Assembly: GCA_963995505.1 (NCBI GenBank)
Contig: OZ023197.1
Span: 10,529,827 to 10,593,826 of the forward strand
Source: Hypericum androsaemum
Taxonomy: Eukaryota > Streptophyta > Magnoliopsida > Malpighiales > Hypericaceae
Length of the DNA stretch: 64,000 nucleotides
Direction: 5' to 3'
Shown: positions 26,059 through 35,948 of the stretch, piece after piece
Layout: every line of letters begins with the position of its first letter
How positions within the stretch are numbered: the stretch's first letter is position 1
Made by a program: the position numbers and the translations under genes
The notes under the pieces: model-generated
Databases searched by the model: none
Told to the model about the DNA's origin: nothing
What the model saw: the letters and a program-made list of their open reading frames with translations, nothing else

Positions 26059-26946
26059 TGTTAGATCGAAACAAGTAAACACGAGACACAAGAATTTACG
26101 TGGAAATCCCAATCGGGGAGAAAACCACGGGCAAAGGGAGAGAGTTCACTATGAGAGTCCAAACAATCCAACCACACATTACAAGGGTTTCGTCCCTGAG
26201 AAATGAAAAGGCTCTTGCGGCCATCACTGACTATATTATCGTCTGGTTCATCTTTGTGTTGTATATCCTCTGTTTTTCTCAATCTGTTCAGCTCCAAATT
26301 AAGCTTCATGTTGGCCACCGTCACTCAGTATAACCTGAACCAAATGCACGGCAATGAGAGAGCGATACACCTCACATCCTATTCACAATATCAGGAAACA
26401 TAAGATGAATTGAAACAGAAGGATGGATAATGTGAAAGTTTGACTTGATGGAAAAAATGAGCCCAAATTCCAATTTGCTTGAATGTACTAAATGGGCATC
26501 TAAATAAGTTCCAATCAACATGATCATGGTCAAGCTAAAGCTATGTGTACTCTCAGCTTCTGATGAAAGTACATTCAGATGTCCTAACAATTTGCTCCGA
26601 TATATTAGTGGAAACATGGAGCAACGACTATTTCTATAATCTGGCTACATAATATCCTATCTATGTAGGAACTAACTGTTAGAACGTGGGCACAGTCATC
26701 AGGGTAGGAACACTGGACTTTATAAATTGAACATACCTTAGAAGCCTTTACATGGGCAAGACAAATGCCAACCAATCCAACACCAGACCCAACCTAGCAA
26801 GAAAAAAATTTAAAGAAAAGAGATTCTAATAAACAAGGAGATTCCAAATCCATAGAATGATGGTATCCTATATATAGGAGATTATTACCATATCTAATAT
26901 TAGAATAGAGTACTAACTTGTCTAGAATTTGAGACAAATCTTAACA
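26059..26946 (-). repeat. 3' LTR of the TNT1-like Copia, split by an insertion
   Basis: Positions 26059-26201 and 26869-26946 together match the 217-base LTR at the other end. The intervening 667 bases carry a methyltransferase-gene fragment. Confidence 0.85.
26202..26868 (-). pseudogene. Methyltransferase family 16 (FAM86/EEF2KMT-like) gene fragment inside the LTR
   Basis: On the minus strand, an exon at 26793-26737 with good acceptor (TTGCTAG|G) and donor (AAG|GTATG) encodes VGSGVGLVGICLAHVKASK, the SAM-binding motif I of class I methyltransferases. After an intron-like stretch of about 400 bases comes a second coding block near 26320-26203. It reads VILSDG, then after a frame change TVANMKLNLELNRL, as in protein-lysine methyltransferases of family 16. 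The retained intron shows the fragment came from genomic DNA, not from a spliced transcript. No start, no catalytic remainder and a frame break make it non-coding today. No target duplication was seen at its junctions with the LTR. The assignment to the FAM86/EEF2KMT branch, rather than METTL21, is from memory. Confidence 0.7.
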
Positions 26947-27029
26947 AATCTCCACCTTGGACCAAATTCTATGACTCCATCATCAACGCTGCTCCACCTT
27001 CACCATCAGTCCCTAAGGGCAATCATCAT

Positions 27030-27185
27030 CAAGCACGAACACTTACCAAGTCCAAGCAATGCTCGAACTTAGTACCGGAAAGTGGCTTCGTCAACATGTC
27101 TGCAGGGTTGTCCTTTGTACCCACCTTGCTCACAACAATGTCACCTTGAGCAACATGCTCCCGAATGAAGTGGTACCGAGAAATG
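27030..27185 (-). pseudogene. C-terminal end of Copia RNase H
   Basis: The minus strand reads [16 protein letters not shown], then [18 protein letters not shown] up to a stop, the normal C-terminal end of a TNT1-type polyprotein. It is separated from the rest of RNase H by the NHX-bearing block. Confidence 0.85.
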
Positions 27186-27765
27186 GAAAGTCGTAAGTGA
27201 CAGGTCGGGATTCATATCAAAGTCAATGTGAAGAATAGTCTGCTTTTTTTGCTGCCTTTCCATTGTTTTATCTTTGCCTTGTGAAACTAATGTGCGCATT
27301 TATTTTTGCTTTTTGCAGTCCTGGAACATCTGTTGCAGTTAGTTCAGTGCTTCTCGCTCTTATTCTAATCGGAAGAGCAGCTTTTGTTTTCCCATTGTCC
27401 ATCACCTGTCTCCCTCATTAAAGTCAAAAATCGGCCCACACCTCCCACGAACAAGACCGCGCTTCCATGTCTCCATGGATCGGCACCTAAAAAGGGTGAC
27501 CGAGCCAGGAAGGTAGAGAACCATAGACAAGACTAGTGAGGAAAGATAGGCCATCCTGAAGAATACTTTGATCCGAGATATAAACAACCCTAGTCATGGG
27601 GCTTGTTTGAAGGCACATCGGATTCAGAAACAGACTTAGCCCAATCTGAAATCTGATTCGTACAATACCAGTCTTCATCATCAAAGCCAAGAACAACGCC
27701 CTCCATAACTCCAAGGAACGGCTCCTGAAGAGGGTGACCGAACCTGGAGAGAAAAGAAACGTACA
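27184..27765. other. Foreign block in the Copia RNase H region, containing the NHX exon
   Basis: Copia RNase H reads HERTKHINVR down to about 27766 and resumes at RYHFIREHV at about 27184, so the block sits within one codon neighbourhood. GTAC occurs at both edges and may be a short target duplication, but no terminal repeats were found. Besides the NHX exon, 27400-27765 holds unassigned sequence with two related words (GGGTGACCGA) at about 27497 and 27731. Confidence 0.65.
27319..27400 (+). pseudogene. Captured exon of a vacuolar Na+/H+ antiporter (NHX) gene
   Basis: After a polypyrimidine tract and TTTTTGCAG acceptor, the plus strand reads PGTSVAVSSVLLALILIGR followed by AAFVFPLS, the highly conserved NHX1-type transmembrane segment (family knowledge: tonoplast Na+,K+/H+ exchangers). 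Homology ends abruptly after FPLS at about 27400. The preceding 27190-27318 looks like NHX intron. It lies in a roughly 580-base block (27184-27765) that breaks the RNase H domain of the dead Copia and runs opposite to the Copia. The exon is too short to function. Confidence 0.85.
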
Positions 27766-28798
27766 TTAATGTGCTTTGTCCTCTCATGATACATAGCATC
27801 CCTCGTGAGATGGATAGCACTTTGACTATTACAGTACACTGTACTGACCTGCAGCTTCTCACAAATTTTACTAAAGAAACCTTTCAACCTGATAGCCTCC
27901 TTCACACCTTCAGTTATAGCCATGTACTCCGCCTCAGTGGTAGACAACGCCACTGTGGCCTATAGATAAGCTCTCCAACTGATAGCACATCCTCCAAGAG
28001 TGAAGACATATCCAGACAATGACCTAGACTTATCAAGGTCTCTAGCATAATCTGAATCAACGAAACCAACAACTCCATCATTGGTGCTTCCAAACTGTAG
28101 ACACACGCCTTTGGTACCCTTCAAGTACCTTATAATCCACTCCACTGCTCTCCAATGACCTTCTCCAGGATTTGTCATAAACCTGCTAACAACACTCACA
28201 GCATAGGCCAAATCTGGGTGTGCGCAAACCATAGCATACATCAGAGAACCAACAGCACTGGAGTATGGAATACCAGACATGTAATCAACCTCAGCAGCTG
28301 ACTGTGGAGATAAAGCGGACGAAAGCTGAAAATGTGTACCAAGAGGAGTACTCACAGGATTACCAGTCACATCAAACATGTCAAGTACCTTTTCAATGTA
28401 ACTCTCCTGGCTCAGAAATAATTTCATTGCTCCTCTATCTCTGGCAATCTCCATCCAAGAATCTTCTTAGCAAGAGCCAAATCTTTCATCTCAAACTCGC
28501 TACTCAACAGAGCTTTGAGCTTCCTCACTTTTCCTTTGCACTTGCAGCAATTAACATGTCGCGTAGCCTTTTCAGATAAACACAACTATCATACTTGCTC
28601 CTCTCATAACCATGAGAAATCATAAAAGAATCAAAGCTTTTATACCACTGCCTCGGAGACTGCTTAAGGCCATACAGAGACTTCTTCAACAAACACACAT
28701 GGTCTTCTTTGCCTTCAACATGAAAACCCTCAGGCTGTGCCATGTAAATTCGCTCCTCAAGCTCTCCATTCAAGAAAGCTGTCTTTACATCAAGCTGT
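27766..28798 (-). pseudogene. Copia reverse transcriptase/RNase H, degenerate
   Basis: The minus strand begins DVKTAFLNGELEERIYMAQ (RT fingers/palm), then LYGLKQSPRQWYK. The segment that should hold YVDD reads VYLKRLRDMLIAAS, so the catalytic aspartates are lost through a deletion. After frame changes the connection continues (EIARDRGAMKLFLSQESYIEKV, ASCII frame 28454-27960). Then come the RNase H words GFVDSDYARDLD and, after an in-frame TAG at about 27960, ALSTTEAEYMAITEG and HERTKHINVR. Catalytically dead. Confidence 0.88.
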
Positions 28799-29769
28799 TA
28801 CTCTAGTAGAGCACTTGTGATATCTTCTAACACCAGGGACTCCTTCCCCCAAGTTAGAGTTGTAACCAAATTTTCGTAGGAGCCAGGTAAAGAATTCAGC
28901 AGCAACAATGCCTTGTCTTCTTCCTCGAACTTCACATCAACCTTTCTCAAGTCGCTCACAAGTTGACTGAAACCATTAATGTGTTAGCTCAAATCCGAGC
29001 CCTCCTTCATCTTGAGTCCGTACAATCTTTACTTAAGATAAAGCTTGTTCAACAAAGACTTAGACATATACCTTGCCTCCAATTTCTTCCATACCTCAGC
29101 TGGTGACTCCTTATCCATGACGTGATATATCACATCATCTGCCAAGCACAAGCGAATTATCGCCACCACCTTGGCCCCCATCTCCTTCCACTCTTGCTAC
29201 TCCATCTTCTCGGGCTTCTTCTCCGAGAGTGCGATGACCATCCCTTGTTACACGAGGAGATCCTTGACACGCCTTTGCCATAACCCAAAATTTGAAAAAC
29301 CATCGAACTTCACAAGAGCAAACTTCGCGCCATCCATCATCCTCTAACCCAAGCTCTGATACCAATTATTATGAATTCAGCAACTAGAGAATAAAATGCG
29401 CAAAGAACACGGATACAAGAGATAACGTGGTTCGGCCTAGTGCCTATGTCCATGGTGAGAAAAGATAAATTTTATTGATGGATCCGAGTCACAAAGCTAT
29501 ATAAAAAACCTAGGGTAACATGTCTTTATATAGAAACAAACCCTTGGTGTACAAGTAACCTATCTATGTCAGATTAGGAGTCCAAAACCTAGTCAGAAAA
29601 GGAATAGGAATAGAAAATAAGTCTTTCCTAATTCTCGCCATCCCAACAGTTGGACAGAGCAGCCTCTAACGAAGCAAGCTGCACATGTTGCTTGAATGCC
29701 AACGAATTGAAGACCACTATCGTAATGAATGGGAGCGTGGAGAACATGGCAGCATAGTTCCCTCGAAAT
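28799..29769 (-). mobile_element. Fragment of another Copia element (LTR plus gag) nested in the RT region
   Basis: On the minus strand an LTR-like segment starts TGTTGGGATGG at 29648 and ends near 29372. It is followed by TGGTATCAGAGC (29364-29353), the initiator-Met primer site. Then comes a gag reading frame from about 29340 to 28800 (KFDGFSNFGLWQRRVKDLL, later LRKVDVKFEEEDKALLLL) with several in-frame stops. It interrupts the first Copia between MQDFE and QLDVKTAF. No second LTR or clean target duplication was seen, so it is a truncated or recombined insertion. The 120 bases at 29650-29769 are unassigned. Confidence 0.75.
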
Positions 29770-30193
29770 CCTGCATAGCGACAATACCAAGAAGAGAACG
29801 AATCGAGGTATGCTTCACAACTGGTGAAAATACCTCATTAAAGTCCATACCAGGAATCTGACTATATCCTCTAGCCACTAGCCTAGCCTTGTATCTAGGC
29901 TCTTCAACTCTAGGTATACCATCCTTCTTCTTAAATATCCACTTGTAATTGACAACCTTCTTATCCTTAGGCAGCTTAGTAATCTCCCAAGTCTTATTTT
30001 TGTGAAGAGATTTCATCTCTTCCTCTATAGCAACTAACCATCTAGCTGAGTCTTTCGATTTCACAGCATCTGAGTAACTAGACGGTTCTTCACAGCTATC
30101 AACTTCTTCTGCCACATTCAAGGCAAAAGCAACAAAATCAGCCTCACCTAACTTCTGTGGAGGCCTGATCATTATTCTGGGCCTATCTTCTTC
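29770..30193 (-). pseudogene. N-terminal reverse transcriptase part of the TNT1-like Copia
   Basis: The minus-strand frame contains SARWLVAIEEEMKSLHKNKT, then NYKWIFKKKDG and KARLVARGYSQIPGMDFNEV, the typical start of the Copia RT domain. It is cut off at both ends by nested insertions. Confidence 0.9.
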
Positions 30194-32420
30194 TTTTTTT
30201 GTGAAACAAACTTTTATTAATAAGAAAAGAAAATTACAGAAAGAGGATGAGAAAGAGTAGAAAAAAGAAAAAGAGAAACGGAAATAAAATGGGTCCAAGG
30301 CCTAAACGAGTAGCCAGAGAGGCAAACTCGTTGCCATACCTAGTGTCTCACCCAAGCAAACAAGTCGGGTGGTCAAGGACAAAACTAATTAGCCAGAACT
30401 CATCAAAAGTCCATATTATATTCTGACCAACGTGGATCCTCACTGGTATAGGCACTCCCAGTTTTCTTCCTCGCTTGAAAGCGAGTGTTCTTTGCCGGAG
30501 GTATGTCAAAATAGTCGACCCCGTCTGACCAATTATTCTTCATCTGTTTTGCAATCGAGCTCATGAACTTTAATGCAGGAGGAAGATCATCCGAGTCTGA
30601 GAAAACAGTAATATTATTACCTGCTTGACCTGGGATATGCGTGGGTTCCTTAGAGGGCAAGGCCGAAGCCTGACCCAATACAGACGGAGTAGAGTCCTGT
30701 AATATCGGGGTTCTCCTGCCAAGAAAACCTGACTTCAAACCCTTATGTTTAGAGCCTTTTGCAGAGCTTGTTTTACCCTTGCCAGCCTTGCCCGAAGTCA
30801 AGCAGTCAACATGTGCAACCATCGAGTTTGTCGTCACAAGTGGAGAAGGTGGCGTCACGGGAGCTGTAATCAAAGGCCGGGGAGTCTGCTGCCCTGTAGA
30901 GGGTGAGTCATCCACTTCCTCAATTTGAATCCCACTCACCACTGGCCAACGCAATTGCTCTAGAACGACTGCCTTGTTCGAGCTACATTGCACCGAATTC
31001 ATTATTGGAACAATGGTAGACTTAACCAGCTCTGAAGTCCCTGAAGTATCTTTCTCCGTGTCTGTCCACCGCGTGGATGGACGCAAAACATTAGCTGAAT
31101 TCTCTTCTAGCACCATTGCTAATTCCAAAGGAACTCTTTCTCCTATAATGAGGTACTCATGCTCTTGCATCAAGTTTTCAAGAATTGCAATTATAGCTAA
31201 AGAGTTACACATATCTTTCTTATGCAAAAAGGATCCCTCATCAAGCACGTTAAATTCAGTCCAATGTACAGGAGATCCCATACCATCGAATGCACTAGGA
31301 ATCACATCGACAATCCGAAGAGCATCCGTGGAAACCCCCTCCCGCTCCCGCCCCCCCCCCCCCCCCTTCCGCTCCTGCCCTCCCCCGCCCTCCCCCTCTC
31401 AGATCTAAAAATGTGAGCCCATCGCTCCAGCCCCACCTTCCCACCCCTCCCCCTCCGTTCCGCCCTCCCCCTCCACCTCCACCTCCACCTCCACCTCCCC
31501 CACCCACCCCCTACCGCTACCGCTCCCCCCCTCCCCCTCCCCCTCCTGCTCCCCCTCCCCTTTCCGCTCCCGCTCCCGCCCCCCCTCCTCCCCCCCTCCC
31601 GCTCCCGCTCCCTCAGGTGCCTCTGCGGCTCATGATGTGAGTATGCCTTCGTCAGAGGTTCGGGTTGCTTCGGGTTCGGATTCAGCCCAGCCATTTGGTG
31701 GCACTTCACATCGATCTTATGCGGACTCAGTTCGCCCACGCGCCGATGGCTGGATAAACTCGGGTAAGTTTATTCGCCCTAATCTTGATGCCAACTCTCC
31801 GGTGCTTGAATTGAACAAGGATCGGTCGGCTTGTTGTGTGAATTATAGTGCTCGTGCTCTCATCAGGAAACTGGTGAGGCCCAAGGGAAGCAAGCCTTGT
31901 TCATCCTATGAGTTACGTAGTGCGGTTGCTAAGGCTTGGTCGATACAAGATATGAAGATGTTACCCCTAGGTTTGGGTTATTTTGGATTCAAATTTGCTT
32001 CCGAAAAAGATCGGGACATGGTCTGGAACTTGATGGTTTGGCGTATTCCGCAGGGTACTCTTTACTTGCAGCCTTGGGTTCCTTTTTTTTGCCCCGCTAA
32101 GGTCCATACCACTCGTGCGAAGGTCTGGGTTCAGATGATTGGTTTGAGTATGGAGCATGTGATCCTATTCGAGCAGATCCTGGTGCTTTAAACAAGGTTA
32201 ATGAGGCTACTGTTCGTGTCTTGGTTGATATCGATTTGACTAAGCCTCGCTGGGATCACATTTGCTTAAAGCAAGAGGATGGAAGTTGTACGGTAGATGT
32301 TGTGTATGAGAACTTGCCAGACTTTTGCGAGCACTGTAAGGTGATTGGGCATGTTTCCTCTACGTGCTGTAAGTCGCAACCTGGAGGGGAGGTTGCGCAA
32401 TGGAATATGCTGGCTCCCTC
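30194..32420 (-). mobile_element. LINE-type retroposon with inverted 5' half (DUF4283/zinc-knuckle ORF1)
   Basis: It interrupts the Copia between its integrase end (about 32420) and RT start (30193). The 3' half runs on the minus strand: an open frame 31305-30403 (300 codons, function unknown, Ser/Pro/Lys-rich), then an untranslated tail with AATAAAAG and a poly(A) run at 30194-30201. The other half (about 31413-32420) runs on the plus strand. It encodes a DUF4283-type domain (DGWINSGKF, DRDMVWNLMVW, TRAKVWVQMIGLS) and, after one frame change near 32160, PRWDHICLKQEDGSC and the knuckle CEHCKVIGHVSSTCC, as in plant L1 ORF1 proteins. Opposed halves with a single poly(A) tail match twin-priming insertion. 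A very C-rich stretch (31330-31615) lies at the junction. ORF2 is absent. Confidence 0.65.
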
Positions 32421-33897
32421 TAAACTGTGCCAACATTCTCAGCTTCATCAGACAACCCACCATGAGTAGTTTCATGGCAATCAACATCATGGGAGGAACT
32501 CGCTTCTGGATCAGCATCAAACTCCACCTGCACTTTTGACTTTTGCAAGTCCACACTTGGAGCACTGGAAATACCAGGTGAAAAAACATCCTCCCTCTTA
32601 CTCAGCATGTCTGTCTCTTTGAAAATAACATTCCTACTCAGCAAGACCTTAGACAGCTCAGGACACCACAACTTGTATCCCTTCACTCCAGAAGCATAGC
32701 CAAGGAAGATACATTTCACAGATCTTGGCTCTAACTTGCCATTATTCACATGAGCATAGGCAGGACCCAAATATCTTCAAATCAGCATAATTAGGAAGAT
32801 TTCCAGACCACAATTCTTCAGGTACCTTACCATCAAGTGATGCATGAGGTGAACAATTTACAAAGTGACAGGCAGTGGAAGCAGCTTCAGCCCAAAACGA
32901 CTTAGGTAAACCAGCATTTAACAGCATACAACAAACTTTCTCCAATAAAGTTTTGTTCATTCGTTCATCGACTCCATTATGTTGAGGTGTACCAGGGATT
33001 GTCTTATGCCTGACAATACCCTCATTCTTGCAGAACTCATCAAACCAACTAGAGTAAAACTCCAATCCATTGTCTGTGCGGAGATGCTTGACATCTCTCC
33101 CAGTCTGCTTCTCAATCATAGTCTTCCACTGCTTGAAAGTGACAAAGACATGATCCTTGCTCTTCAAGAAGAACGCCCACACCTTCCTCGAATAATCATC
33201 AATAATAGTCAGCATATACTTGGAACCATTCTTTGTTGCAACTTGAGACGGTCCCCAAAGATCAGAATGAACATAGTCAAGTTTTCCCTTTGTAGTGTGC
33301 ACACCTTTCTGAAAACTGACTTTCTTCTGCTTGCCAAACACACAGTGCTCACAAAATTCTAGCTTCCCAATACCCTGTCCACATAACAATCTTCTCCTAT
33401 TTAGCTCGGTCATGCCTTTCTCGCTCATGTGACCAAGTCGCATATGCCACAATGAGGTGTTCTCAGAATCTGTCAATAAGCCAGATGCAGCAGCAGCAGT
33501 CCCTGTAACTGTAGAAGCCTGCAAAACATACAGATTCCCAACCTCTTTCTTGGCCTTCATATGCACTAATGAGTTCTTACTCACACAAAGAACTCCACCT
33601 TCTCCGGTATACTTGTACTCCAATGTATCAAGAGTACTCAACGAAATCAAGTTCCGCTTCAACTTAGGGATATGCCTCACATTCGTCAAGGTTCGAATGA
33701 CACCATCATGCATCTTGATCTTCACTGTGCCAATACCAACAACCTTGCAGACAAAATTATTTTCCATGAGAACATTACCCTCCGCACGTTCATATGTTGA
33801 AAACCAGTCCCTGATAGGACACATATGAAACGTACAAGCAGAATCAATGATCCAAGCAGCATCAACTTTTGACTTCCCATCAATCACAGAAAAAATA
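32421..33897 (-). pseudogene. Copia protease and integrase of the TNT1-like element
   Basis: The minus-strand frame from 33897 holds the protease site as WIIDSACTFHM, where DSG has become DSA, and the pre-integrase motif LWHMRLGHMSEKGM with CEHCVFGKQKKVSF. Integrase core words follow: DLWGPSQVATKNGSKYM, LRTDNGLEF and PQHNGVDERMNKTL (normally VAERMN). The frame changes at about 32750; the C-terminal integrase region continues to 32420 (PRSVKCIFLGYASGVKGYKL). It cannot give an active polyprotein. Confidence 0.9.
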
Positions 33898-34784
33898 TCT
33901 CAATCAGATTCTTCTTTCTGAGTGGTGGTGGCAACACTAGCACTGCCGCTATCAGAACTTTCTCCTTTCGGAGCACTGGACTTCTCGCCCTTTTTTTTGT
34001 TCTTCAACTCCGGACAGAACCATTTAATATGCCCAACCTTATGACAATTAAAACAAGTCTTATCTTTTTGCCTTGACCTTGATTTGCTTCTGCTCTTCTT
34101 TTTCGAACCAGACTTAGCATTCCTCTCTTCAAACTTCCCTCTCATGACCAAGCCAGTCCCTTTGCTATTTTCAGAGGAACTAACAGTGTGCTTATCAATT
34201 CTCTCTTTCTCCAAGAGCGAATCATGGACATTATCCCAACTCAGAGTATCATGACTGAACAACAGAATATCCCTAAATTGCTGATAAGAAACAGGCAACG
34301 AGCATAATAACAATAAAGCCAAATCTTCATCATCATACTTCACATCCAGAGTTCTAAGATCAGCCAATATATCCTTAAATTCATTAAGGTGGTCATGAAC
34401 AGACTTATCTTCTTGCATCCGGATGGAAAACAGTCATTGCTTCAAGCACAGTTTGTTGGTCAAACTCTTGGGCATGCACAACTTTTCAAGCTTTGCCCAC
34501 AATGAGGAAGCTATTGTCTCCTTCAACACGTCCCGCAAAATATCATCTGACAAATGCAGCTGAATCTGACTCACAGCCTTACGATTCTTTGACACTTTCA
34601 TCGCATCATCCCAACTTGAAGGCATCGACTTCTCATCAAGTAGAGTCTCATCCAACTCTAAATGTGTCAGAATAGCATGCATCTTCACCTGCCACAAGGA
34701 AAAATTAGTTTTCCTCGTCAACTGAGGAATCTTGTACTTTATCGAAGTCATCCTGAAACAACTCGAACCAAGAAATTTGCCCAA
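33898..34784 (-). pseudogene. Copia gag of the TNT1-like element
   Basis: The minus-strand UBN2-type gag begins near MTSIKYKIPQL (about 34751). It is interrupted by a TGA at about 34431 and continues MQEDKSVHDHLNEFKDILADL to the zinc knuckle CFNCHKVGHIKWFC (about 34055), then ends in a TGA at 33898 just before protease. The second stop could be the natural gag boundary of a readthrough type; the first is damage. Confidence 0.88.
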
Positions 34785-34817
34785 AATAGGTTAGAAAACT
34801 AAAATCAGCCAAAACAG

Positions 34818-34873
34818 TTGACTTTTGGTCAACCAGTCAAACTGTTGACCAGTCAAACGGTTGACCAAGTCAA
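34818..34873. promoter_or_regulatory. Cluster of seven W-box cores in the Copia leader
   Basis: TTGAC or its complement GTCAA occurs at 34818, 34828, 34836, 34845, 34852, 34861 and 34869, seven cores in 56 bases. It lies just upstream of the gag start of the TNT1-like Copia on its coding strand. W-boxes are WRKY binding cores; the cluster is observed, binding is inferred. Confidence 0.6.
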
Positions 34874-35427
34874 CTCGGGAATAAGGTTTTTCAACCCAAA
34901 AATGTGGCTGACGGCGGGACCACCACGGTGGGCGGCTGAGCGGCTGGAGGACGACTCGGCCTCGGTCAGCAGAGCACGGGGACGGTTGGGTCGGTCACCG
35001 CGGGTTTCGATCTCCTCCGAAACCTCCTTCTCTCTCTCTCTCCTCTTCGATTCTTCTTCTTCTCCCGGACAGCAAACGGCGGCTGTGGGCGGGCTTCTCT
35101 TCGAGGCGGCAAGCTTCCCTTCGGGGCGGGCGGTGGAGATACGGGCGGCGGTCGGATCTCTTCTCTCCTCGGCGGATGGATCTCTTCTTCTTCTGCCGAG
35201 CTCTCTCTCTCCTCGACGGCGGGATGATGCCGGGCAGCAGCGGACGGGACTCGGTGGCGGGCTGGACTCGGGGTTGGCGGTCGGCTCCGGTGACGGCGGC
35301 TCCAAGGAGGGTTAATTGGATTTCTTCTCCAAAACCCTTCTTCCCCCAATTTTCTTCTTCTCCTTCTTCACGTCACTGCCTCTTCTTCTCAATTTTTTTT
35401 TATCTCAAATACTCGAATCTCAATCCG
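34874..35427 (-). other. GC-rich leader of the TNT1-like Copia
   Basis: Positions 34900-35330 are much more GC-rich than the rest of the element and open in several frames with low-complexity Pro/Arg/Ser or Glu-rich translations. No known domain was seen. It may be an untranslated leader or captured GC-rich exon sequence. Confidence 0.45.
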
Positions 35428-35439
35428 GCTCTGATACCA
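35428..35439 (-). other. Primer-binding site (initiator Met-tRNA) of the TNT1-like Copia
   Basis: TGGTATCAGAGC on the minus strand, two bases inside the 5' LTR. This is the standard complement of the initiator methionine tRNA 3' end in plant Copia elements. Confidence 0.88.
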
Positions 35440-35441
35440 AT

Positions 35442-35658
35442 TGTTAGATCGAAACGAGTAAACACGAGACACAAGAATTTACGTGGAAACCCCAATCGGG
35501 AGAAAACCACGGGCAAAGGAAGAGAGTTCACTATGAGAGTCCAAACAATCCAACCACACATTATAAGGGTTTCGTCCCTGTATATATAGGAGATTATTAC
35601 CCTATCTAATATTATAATAGAGTACTAACTTGTCTAGAATTTGAGACAAATCCTAACA
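35442..35658 (-). repeat. 5' LTR of the TNT1-like Copia (intact, 217 bases)
   Basis: Starts TGTTAGGATT on the minus strand and ends GATCTAACA; it matches the split LTR at 26059-26946. It is followed on the minus strand by the primer-binding site. Confidence 0.88.
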
Positions 35659-35948
35659 GTATGATAAAAAAAAATACAAGATGATCAGCACCATAGTTAA
35701 CGAGCAAAAGTTTTTTATGGGTAATTAGCAATGACAATTTGAAAAAATGAAAGATAGAGCTGTTACAACAAATGGAGAGGATAGATGTGCCAAACTGCCC
35801 GTTGTTTTAGATTTTTCCACGAGACTGCTATAGTCCGGCAGCTATTTATTCTATTCTCAAAATGAGTAGTCTATTCATTCTTGTCTAAGCTTGGTGCATG
35901 CATCTTCCTAATTCCTCGTGACATGACGTTTCTATCATATTTATATTC

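Larger units (their letters stand above)
26059..35658 (-). mobile_element. Degenerate TNT1-94-like Copia retrotransposon with nested cargo
   Basis: The element is bounded by LTRs beginning TGTTAGATCG and ending TAACA, flanked by the 5-base duplication GTATG (26054-26058 and 35659-35663). It inserted in helicase copy B. On the minus strand, after the 5' LTR (35658-35442) come the primer-binding site, a GC-rich leader, gag, protease, integrase, RT and RNase H remnants, a purine tract (GGTGGAGATT, next to 26947) and the 3' LTR (26946-26059). By eye the LTRs differ at about 7 of 217 comparable bases plus one indel, so it is much older than the Copia at 47573. Four foreign blocks interrupt it: 26202-26868, 27184-27765, 28799-29769 and 30194-32420. 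Stops, frame changes, a changed protease motif and a lost YVDD motif make it non-functional. Confidence 0.9.

Noticed and set aside
30403..31305. 300-codon frame as an independent host gene
   Set aside because: It ends in a LINE-like tail with poly(A), lies inside a Copia and is paired with an inverted ORF1 half, so it is more likely part of a retroposon. A host retrocopy cannot be fully excluded.
31295..31739. Gly-rich and Pro-rich open frames across the C-rich tract
   Set aside because: They reflect low-complexity base composition; the same DNA is open in several frames with repetitive translations and no domain.
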